A stretch of 21,098 nt of DNA from Amoebophrya sp. AT5.2. Taxonomy: Eukaryota; Sar; Dinophyceae; Syndiniales; Amoebophryaceae. Location: assembly GCA_005223375.1 (NCBI GenBank), contig RXOD01004519.1, positions 1-21,098 on the forward strand, in the 5' to 3' direction. Below, piece by piece: positions 6,600-13,810 of this stretch (within the stretch, counting starts at the first letter, position 1; each line of letters begins with the position of its first letter). A program made the position numbers and the translations under genes. The notes beneath the pieces were generated by a model that saw nothing but the letters and a program-made list of their open reading frames with translations, was not told the origin of the DNA and did no database searches.

Positions 6600-8808
6600 T
6601 CAAGTCAGCGCCTTCCTCGATCGCAATCGGCGCCATCTCCAACCCCGCGGCACCGCATTCAATGGAGCGGCGGAGAAGGCCACTCCCATCCCTGAAGGCC
6701 TGTCGATTCACCTGCAAATGGAAGAGCGATAGTCGCAGTCGTCTACTGGGAGCGTTCATACGTTTTGTGCGATAGTCTGTACGCGTGTGCGTCAGCAATG
6801 AACGCTGTGCGGCAATTGTTCCAGTTTTTTTTTTGTTTCCGCATTCGAGCGCACAAGTTAGTACCTGTAATGATCGCGCCGCTTCAGGCGGCTTGCTTTC
6901 CGTCTTCGACAACTCCGCCACAACGCTGCTAACCGCCAAGCACGCCGGTACAAATTCCGGCATTTCTTGGTGGAGCACCACAAAGGCGCAGACAGCGCCC
7001 TCGGTGTTTTCGGTGATTGCGTCGTAGTAGCTTTTCGCGGTACTCCACACCTCCTGTCTCGCCTCCGCATGGCGATATGCGTAACCAGATTCCCCTGTCG
7101 CCTTATCCGACCACTTCTCCGCGTCGTCTATGTCGTCTATGTCGTCTATGTGGTCCAAGATGTTACCCACGCAAGACAACATACCGTAGAAATCGTCTCC
7201 ATACCTCCGGACGGGCCTTTCCTCAGTGCGCGCGATTTCTTGAAGTGCTTCGGGCATCCTCGCCTGCCATTCCCGAAACTGCTCGCGTATCGCGTCAGAC
7301 GAGTTGCTGAAGTCGCACGCGATGCTGTAAGTCGCGGCGTCTTGCCGGGCGTTTTGGCACAGTGTCTTGATAACGTTGAAGGCCTCGCGCACGCAAATAG
7401 CGGGCTGCTTCCATGCGGCGACTGTAGGCAATGTCGGGCCGCCATTGACGCCCCGCCGACGGCTGTCGTCACCGAAAATGCCAACGGGCAGGAACTCGCC
7501 GCATTGGGAGGACGAGACTGCCGGAAGCGAGAGAACTACGGGCGCGCCGGCGGTGGGTACTCCGAGAGGTACCCACTGAGATAAGTCAGCGCCTCGACCG
7601 CCGACTCCGTCTGCTGCAGGATCGCGAGGTTCCCCATGTCGTGCAGTGCCTGGGTTTTGAAAATCTTCGGGTACGTGGCGACCGTGTAGTGCACCCGGCT
7701 GCGCCGTTGGTACACGAGGCTCAGGTCCCAGTTCAGCTCGCGCGTGTCCCACAGCACCTCCAAGTGGGAACGGATTGGCGGTTTGCCCTTCTTCTTCTCT
7801 CGACTCCGGCAGCTCCTGTTCCTGCGACGAGCTGACGGAAGCGAGACAACTACGAGCGCCTCGGCGAGGATTTCGTGCGGCTGCTTGTTGCTCCCGTGCG
7901 AGCGTCCCAAGAGTCTGCAGCGAGAACAGTGCAGCGCCTTCTCGGGTTGCGCTGTCGCTAAGAAGAAAGTCAATCAGCGGCTGCTCGCCGACAATTTCCT
8001 TCAGTCTTACTAGCTCCGTCGAGCAGCCGTAGTCACGTCGCAGCTGAGGAGCTCTGGCAGGAGGTCCCTGTTGCGGTACTGCAACCACGGCAGCCGCCGC
8101 ATTCGCAGCCCTGTTGACACCAGACTGGACTGAGGGCGGGTAAGATGCCGAGAGATCCTCGTCCTCACCGGGTGCATTCGAAGACGAGGAGGAAGAGCCG
8201 AGGTTGAGTTTCCTCATGCACGCATCCATTCCGTTGAAAGCCGGATCGTTCTTGCGGAGCTCGAGTTGGTGCGCGTCCTCCTCGCCGCCCTCTGCGTCTT
8301 GAGGCCGACGTCCCGCTGGGTTCAATGCGTTCTTCGCGGGACCACCTCTTCCGCCGAGCTCCGCGTTGGGAAAAAATAAATCTTCCTCATCGGCGTCCTC
8401 CTTCCGCTCCGCATTTTTTTCTGGCTGTTTCTCGATTCCCGGATTCTTCGCCAGATGATCTTTTGCGTTCCCCTGACCACCAAGCTGAATCCCGCCATCC
8501 GCCCCTGGCCGTTTCAGAAAACTCCGCCTCTTGTCCTCGAAGTACTTCTCGAAAGTGCCGAAAAGGGCTTTGTGCTTGTCGGCGGAAAGCAGCATCGGGA
8601 CGGAGATGATACCCTTTTCGTCGAACACCGGGTACGGCGGCGGCTGCCGGGGTTGCACTACCGCACCAGGAGGCTCCCTTTCATCTGCGAAGGGGGTTCT
8701 GCAACCACGAGAGCAGCAGGCGAGTTGGACAAGCGCTCACGGTCTCTCTCTGTCGCCGCGACGCCGCTTGCAAACACCGTCTGTGCTCGTCGGAGTCGGA
8801 TCTGACAT
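6173..8808 (-). CDS. Copy 1 of the tandem pair: unknown modular protein with ankyrin-like part and CCCH finger
   Basis: Function unknown. My model is 8808-8741, 8698-6865, 6711-6540, 6420-6173; it closes in frame at 773 residues. Parts in order: a short MSDPTPTSTDGV...KRRRGD start shared with copy 2; an extra segment with FDEKGIISVPMLLSADKH and Ser/Ala/Glu-rich linkers; shared module 1 (LVRLKEIVGEQPLIDFLLSD, FSLQTLGTLAREQQ, about 8022-7885); a doubtful stretch at 7540-7830 where another frame looks more coding; shared module 2 (about 7500-6865, with DFYGMLSCVGNI and NTEGAVCAFV); half an ankyrin-like repeat (GLLRRSIECG...IAIEEGADLKYN); and a CCCH zinc finger. The TGA at codon 24 from 8808 is removed only if a 42-base intron (8699-8740) is real; otherwise the start is unclear. 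The frame conflict and the broken ankyrin exon mean partial decay cannot be excluded. Confidence 0.6.
7123..7149. repeat. Three perfect 9-base tandem repeats
   Basis: GTCGTCTAT three times in a row. On the minus strand it encodes the HIDDIDDIDD run of copy 1, right after the conserved DFYGMLSCVGNI motif. Copy 2 has HIEDRQKW there instead, so the expansion happened after the duplication. Confidence 0.9.
7511..7859. repeat. 35/34-base direct repeats around a foreign-looking coding segment
   Basis: Bases 7511-7545 and 7826-7859 match at 31 of 35 positions (GACGAG.CTG.CGGAAGCGAGA ...). They lie 315 bases apart. Copy 2 has one equivalent place, a SASVGSSQC coding stretch near 11100. The 280 bases between the repeats have a better coding look in a frame that differs from the surrounding gene: minus strand about 7800-7540, with SHLEVLWDTRELNWDLSLVY and FKTQALHDMGNLAILQQTE. 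Its third positions are mostly G or C, and it ends at a TAG inside the left-hand repeat. Confidence 0.7.
8075..8709. repeat. 15-base direct repeats around an N-terminal segment absent from copy 2
   Basis: GGT[A/T]CTGCAACCACG occurs at 8075-8089 and 8695-8709, 620 bases apart, matching at 14 of 15 positions. The segment between encodes about 200 residues of copy 1 with no counterpart in copy 2, where the shared start (KRRRGD) leads straight into module 1 (ELARLKEIVG). It could be an insertion with a target-site duplication, or a stretch lost from copy 2 by recombination between the repeats. Confidence 0.55.
8699..8740 (-). other. Possible 42-base mini-intron in copy 1
   Basis: CC|GTGAGCGC ... 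GTGGTTGCAG|A on the minus strand. The donor is GTGAGC and the acceptor has a pyrimidine-rich lead. Both sides are phase 2, and removing it deletes the only in-frame stop (TGA) between the shared ATG at 8808 and the main frame. Copy 2 is open here with no intron. The other introns in the window are 99-321 bases, so this one is unusually short; a nonsense mutation is the alternative. Confidence 0.35.
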
Positions 8809-9485
8809 CTGGTGACTGTGGTTGTTCTACTGTTCTTTTACAACGAAGGACTCGACGAAGACGAAGAAATCATGGAGTTTTTGTATTACTCGAAGCAGAT
8901 TCAGCAATGAATGTGCGCAAGCGCAAAACTGTATACTAAGTCACTGGGGAGTTCGTGGGGCGTGGTCGTGGTCGTACTTGAGTGCGAAGTAGAAGGACAA
9001 AAGAACTATATCGCGTAGTGCTACCTGTACCCGAGGTGTACTACGCGACGCCCCGTTCGTGTGCTGACGCAGTCCATCGTACTATGACGCAGCGCACAAT
9101 AAAGCAATGTGAAATAGAGAAGCAACCTCCTTCGCGTGGATGCTGTTGCCAGAGAGCCTGCGAGGCTATGTTACATTGCGATGCTGACGCACGACAGTCA
9201 ACAAGGCCAACTTCGCAATGAATGGCAATGCATTTTCACGAACAGAAGGCGATCTGTCGTCATAAACACGGTGGCGCTTGTGATTTCATCAATTCATGAG
9301 CCACGAGCAGAAACAAGACCAACAAGGGCTTGAAGATGGGTCACTGCTTCGACGAGAGTCTTCTACACCACGTGATCTCTCAAGAGAGAAGACCAAAACT
9401 TCGGAAATTCTTGTCTTCGCGGCACAAGCAACTGCAAATCTGCAAGAGACACATACGTGCTCTCGATGGCTTTTTGATTTTCTTG
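8809..9485 (-). promoter_or_regulatory. Upstream region of copy 1, duplicated upstream of copy 2
   Basis: This region is homologous to 12833-13615. Similarity starts at the two start codons and runs to a GGCTTTTT block (about 9470 and 13596). Blocks in common include GCGCAA..CAAACTGTA near 8915, CAACAAGGCCAACTTC near 9198, and a stretch of about 130 bases at 9297-9435 (GGGCTTGAAGATGGGTCA, CGACGAGAGTCTTCTACA). No frame is open in both copies, so it is most likely non-coding promoter and 5' untranslated DNA carried along in the duplication. Confidence 0.6.
9011..9048. other. Inverted repeat upstream of copy 1
   Basis: TCGCGTAGT (9011-9019) pairs perfectly with ACTACGCGA (9040-9048). A second short stem, ACCT/AGGT (9023-9026, 9034-9037), lies inside the loop. 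The matching place upstream of copy 2 (about 13037-13065) keeps only the core (TAGTGCTACC.CCCGA), so the full hairpin is not conserved. Confidence 0.6.
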
Positions 9486-9843
9486 TACCTTCACTCCCAC
9501 TGTCATAGCTGAATCGATTGCAACCATCAACATCAACATTATATCCGCACATTCGGCCAGCAGTTCTTTAATTCAAAATCATGGAGGATGTCGGATACCT
9601 GCCTTGGCAGAAATACTTACTGCGCTCGGAAAGATGAATCAACAACGAACCTCAAACAATAGGCCTGCAAGAAAATGAATTCGAAAGCGCTCAAGCTCAC
9701 CGATGGCGATGGCCTGTCCTAACGAATCGGAGCTGCCGATGTTTCGTCGGGCATGTAAAATTAAAAACAAAACTTCGGAAGTTGATGACTTCGCGTTACC
9801 ACCCCCGCAAGTGGGGGGAAGAAGGACTTGGCTTTTCCTTCTA
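9486..9843. other. Region between the copy-1 upstream block and the copy-2 stop
   Basis: About 360 bases holding the 3' end of copy 2. Near 9768-9795 there is a third relative of an AAAACTTCGGAA..TT block also present at 9393-9422 and 13513-13542 in the duplicated upstream regions. No CCCH exon like that of copy 1 is found here, and I see no other gene. Confidence 0.5.
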
Positions 9844-12832
9844 TCAAGCGCCTCCCGACACTGCCACTCTGGGATGCGACTGCGGTGAGCAATGGTCGTC
9901 CTCTGGGCAATCGTCATCCTCTGCCTCCTCGACCACTGCTGCCAGCTTCGTTTCTGCCTCCTTCTGCAAAACGGCGTCCTTGATCCGCGCTGCATTGTGA
10001 AGGATCGACTGGCCCCCTGGCATTTGACTCCTTGCAAGGCGTGAACGCCACCAGTCGCACTGATCTTTGATATTGTTGCCCCACTTGTTTTTGTAGTTCA
10101 GGTCGGCGCCAGCCTGAATCGCAATCAGCGCCCTCTGCAGCCCCTCGGTATGCCACTGGATACAGCGATGCAGGAGACCATGCGCGTCCTTGAAATCGTT
10201 CCGATTGACCTGTGGTTGGTAGAGCGATGACCGTCTCCGTCTCGGCTCATCCTTACTTTTTAGGCAAATGCATTTCAAACCGCAATGGACGCTGTGTGGT
10301 CATAGCAATGGGATACTTTTGCTGTTCCAAACACGTAAGTACCCGCAGCCGCGCCATTATCGGCCGCTTCCCTTCCGCATCCAAAAACTGCTCAATAGCT
10401 TTGTAAACCTCGAGACACGCGTTTGTAAATTCTGGCATTTCCTTATGGAACCACACAAAAGCGCAGACGGCGCCTTCGGTGTTGTCGTCAATTGCATCGT
10501 AGTGGGTTTTCGCGAAGCGGAAGACCTCCTGCCTCGCCTCCAAGTGCCGATATGGCCTTGCTGTCGGGTCTTCAAGGTAGAAGGGGTCATGGTCATCACG
10601 CAACTTCCCGGCTTCATCGGCTGCACCGTTCCCGCTTTCGCCTTCGCGACTGGGGCCAGAGTGAACGCCCCAGGCGGCGCTCGTGTCATTGGAGTCAAGC
10701 CCGCAGCTGTGAAAATCGTCCCCCCACTTCTGCCGATCTTCTATGTGCTTGAAGATATTACCGACGCAGGACAGCATGCCATAGAAGTCGTGGGTGTACG
10801 AATAATACCATCCGGTACGAGGATCGGGGTTCATCAGCGCGATTTCTTTAAGTGGGTTGGACATCCTGCCCTGCCACCCCTGAAACTGTTCGCGTATCTC
10901 GTCCGACGAAGTGCTGTAGTTCCAAGCGAAGGAGTAAGCCATCGCGTCCTGCTGGACCTTCTGGCACAGCGTCTTGATGGCGTCGATAACTTCGCCCACA
11001 CGTCTTTCATACCCGCTGCCGAGTCGGCTGCCGGCGCCGAAAATACCAGCGGGCAGAGCGTCGATCTTGCCAGTCTTGGGATACAGGATTGAACACTGCG
11101 ACGAGCCGACGGAAGCGGAAGCGCCCTCACTGTCCTGGGCGCCGACGGAAGCGGAAGCGCCCTCGCTGTCCTGGGCGCCGATCGAGTGCTCGTCTTTAGC
11201 GCCGCTGCTCGTCGTGCCGTTCGCCAAAGCCGCGGCGCCGCTGGAAGCTGCAGATGATGAAGAAGGGGGTGACTGCGTACGCAGGCAATAGTGCACTAAT
11301 GAAACTAATGATCATCAACGTCGGTGGTAGTGGTGGAGCGGGTCCGGGACGCGCGCCCACAGGTGTAGATCGGTGGCTACTTAAATAATATAAGCCATAA
11401 GATAAGCTCAATCCATTTTACTCTAGCTGCCGAGGCGAAGGCAAGATGAAGAAGCGCAGCTTCGTGAACATCAACATATTCTATTACTTTCTTTTTAACC
11501 ATATTTAGTAAAAACTAAGACGTAAACGTAGACGTACACGTAGACGAGGTAGATGTAGAGCGCAGTACTTAGCTTTCCCCTCTCCACTGCGTTCTCCAGC
11601 TGCATCAGTCCTTTCACCGTCTCTTCGTAGTGTGAGATCACGCCCCATATGCGTTTGTCCACGTCGTTTACTTTCTCCATCGCACAGTCCCTCACTCGCA
11701 CTTCCTGGTCCCGCGCCCTTGTCAGCAGCTTCTCCCCGCTCTCGGCCACCATGCGCCCTAGTTCCGCGCGCACTTCCTGCAATCTTTTGTATACGTTTCT
11801 CGCGTACGCACTCAAGGTCAGAAACATTCCCATGGCTTTTTCGATCAGATAATCGGCGAGCAGCGAGTGCTTGTCGTTCTGATCTTTCTTCAGGACGACC
11901 TGGAAATCGTACCGATCTTTCTCCCACGGGACCTGGATCAATGTATCCAACACGACCTGTCGCAATTTCTCCAACACGACCTGACGCACTTTCTTCAACT
12001 TCGTCTGTACCTGACGCACTTTCTTCAACTTCGTCTGCATGGTGTCGCATTGATCCATCGGCTGGTTCTTTGTTGTGTCCCCCTTCGTCTTCGCCGCGGA
12101 CGCGAGGTTCAGCAGTGACTCCTGCATCTTCTCGGCCAACTTCTGCAACTCCAAAGCGAGGTCGTTGTTCGCGTGCCGCAGGTCCGCCAGCTCCTTCTTC
12201 TTGTGCTTCTCGGCCACCTCCATCAAGTTCTCTGACTGACGACGCACCGATGAAGAGCAAGACGCCGCAGCCGAAGAAGCGGGGATAGCGTCTTCGCGAT
12301 CCGCCGGCGCCAGATCCACTTTCGGAAGCTGCTCGACAGGTTCGAGCCCGGCACTGTGCCCTCGGTCGCAAAACCAATCCCCGTTGTCGTACGGAGTGAT
12401 GGCCCCGCTGTTGTACGGAGTGAGGGCTCCCCCGTCGTACGGAGTAAAAGCCCCGCTGCCGTAGTCGAGCGACGACCCCCCACCGACGCCGACGCTTTCC
12501 CCAGCCCACGCAGGCGGACTACGGGCAAAGCGGGCATCTCCGTGCGGCTGTGACGCCCGTCCGGCGTCCTCCTCCTGCTCAGGCCCGGCTTTCTGTTGCT
12601 CCCGCGCGAGCGTCATTAGAGTCTGCAGCGAGAACGGCGCGGCGTCTTCTTGTATTGGCCTGTCACTCAAGAGAAAGTCTCCGAGCGGCTCCGCTCCGAC
12701 GATTTCCTTCAGCCTGGCCAGCTCGCAAGCTCCCTGGTCGACACGAGGAGCAGCGGGCGAGCGGTCAGCGCCCTCGCTGTCGCCGCGACGCCGCTTCCAT
12801 GCGCTGCTTGTGCTTCGTGTCCAACCTGACAT
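9844..12832 (-). CDS. Copy 2 of the tandem pair: coiled-coil and ankyrin-like unknown protein
   Basis: Function unknown. Exons 12832-11569, 11247-10343 and 10209-9844 (GT-AG) close in frame at 844 residues. Parts in order: MSGWTRSTSSAWKRRRGD; module 1 (ELARLKEIVGAEPLGDFLLSD, FSLQTLMTLAREQQ); a Gly/Pro/Tyr repeat (GALTPYNS type); a long Lys/Glu/Leu-rich coiled coil (MEVAEKHKKKELADL, NNDLALELQKLAEKM, repeated QTKLKKVRQV, LEKLRQVVLDTL) with more helices to NAVERGK; a 12-residue repeat (GAQDSEGASASV); module 2 (FYGMLSCVGNI, NTEGAVCAFVWFHKEMPEF); and an ankyrin-like end (GLLHRCIQW...IAIQAGADLNYKNKWG, GQSILHNAA). The first two exons could be separate genes, since exon 1 stays open to a stop at 11495. 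I join them because copy 1 has both modules in one frame and the duplicated upstream DNA precedes only exon 1. No signal peptide was seen. Confidence 0.65.
10210..10342 (-). other. Intron shared in position with copy 1
   Basis: CGG|GTACTTAC ... CCACAG|GTCAATCGG, phase 0, 133 bases. The counterpart in copy 1 is 6712-6864 (CAG|GTACTAAC ... TTGCAG|GTGAATCGA, 153 bases). Both sit between module 2 and the VNR start of the ankyrin-like exon, and they keep matching blocks inside (CACAGCGT.CATTGC, ATCGCTCT.CCA). This is strong evidence that the two genes are duplicates. Confidence 0.8.
11105..11176. repeat. Two 36-base tandem repeats in copy 2
   Basis: 11105-11140 and 11141-11176 differ at one base. 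On the minus strand each encodes GAQDSEGASASV. They lie just before the SSQC that starts the module 2 region. Confidence 0.9.
11248..11568 (-). other. Proposed intron 1 of copy 2
   Basis: CTAA|GTACTGCG ... TCATCTGCAG|CTTCC, phase 1 on both sides, 321 bases. The 5' end overlaps a six-base GTANAC-type repeat (11520-11545) that would read as alternating Val-Tyr if translated. The 3' end has a pyrimidine-rich tract (CCCCCTTCTTCATCATCTGCAG). If it is not spliced, exon 1 ends in a hydrophobic YLVYVYVYVYVLVF tail at 11495. Confidence 0.5.
11981..12040. repeat. Two 30-base tandem repeats in the copy-2 coiled coil
   Basis: 11981-12010 and 12011-12040 are nearly identical and encode QTKLKKVRQV twice on the minus strand. 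A diverged relative (LEKLRQVVLDTL) follows at about 11940-11980, so the coiled coil seems to have grown by unit duplication. Confidence 0.85.
12389..12460. repeat. Three 24-base repeats encoding an eight-residue motif
   Basis: GTACGGAGT recurs at 12389, 12413 and 12437 with 24-base spacing. On the minus strand the units read TPYDGGAL, TPYNSGAI and TPYDNG. The array links module 1 to the coiled coil and is absent from copy 1. Confidence 0.85.
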
Positions 12833-13615
12833 TTTGGAACTCGAGTTAGATTGGTCTATGATGTACGGCTTTGAAGTTGACTGAACCGCTTATCGCAACA
12901 AACGATAACGATTTTCTTAAACACATTGATTGAAGTAGATGCTCAGCATTAAGCGCAAAGGCAAACTGTAGCTTATGTAGTCTCCTGGGCGACGGCGACG
13001 TAGTCAAACTTAAAAAGCGAAAGGCGTAGGCAAACACACTAGTGCTACCCCCGAAGTAGACGAGATGCCATGCTGTTCTGACGCCGTCCTTGGAGTGTAT
13101 GACGCATTGCTATGGAGTGGGAAATACAATGACCTCCTTGGGTGCATGGACGATGCTGTTGGCAGAGGGCCGGAAACACTATCCTATCAGGACGGGGCGC
13201 GCGACCGCGAGGAACGAGAGCGTCAAAATTAGGTTGCGATGCGGGCGCACAACATTCAACAAGGCCAACTTCACGATGGCAAGGCATTTTCACAAGAAAC
13301 AAAATGCGATCTATCATCATCAACACACGGTTGATTTCATCATTTGACTTCTAGTTTTTCACGTGGTAGTTAAGGCAGTTCGCCGTTTTTGGTCAGATGG
13401 ATCTTGATCGACATCATGATTCACAAGCCACGAGCGGGAACAAGACCAAAAAGGGCTTGAAGATGGGTCAATGCTTTGACGAGAGTCTTCTACATGATTT
13501 GTCAGAGAGATGACCAAAATTTCGGCAATTCTTGTTTGCGCGGCACAAGCGAATGCAAGTTTGCAAGTGGAACGGACGTATTCATCGTGGTCCGGGGGCT
13601 TTTTAATTCTGTTGT
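12833..13615 (-). promoter_or_regulatory. Upstream region of copy 2, homologous to 8809-9485
   Basis: The second copy of the duplicated upstream DNA. Similarity is best at about 13427-13560. It has about 90 extra bases (about 13342-13430, after GATTTCATCA) missing from copy 1. The duplicated block ends near 13615, about 200 bases before the C69 peptidase stop; a 98-codon open frame crossing this boundary (13502-13798) has no conserved frame and is not called. Confidence 0.6.
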
Positions 13616-13810
13616 GTCAACACAGCTAGAACTAGCTGCTGTGCCCGGCGGCACGGCCGCAGCCCGCAGCAAGTCTTCACAATCGCGGTATGGTTTCATG
13701 GGCACAGCACTTCTTTGCGTTACAATATCTGTGGCCTCCAGAGGCTGATCATCTGCCTCTCCAACTGCTGCACAGTAGTTGTTCCGCTTAGCGGGCACCG
13801 CTTTTCGCTT

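Noticed and set aside
13502..13798. Minus-strand 98-codon open frame just past the C69 stop
   Set aside because: It crosses the edge of the duplicated upstream block, its frame is not kept in the other copy, and codon use is not gene-like.
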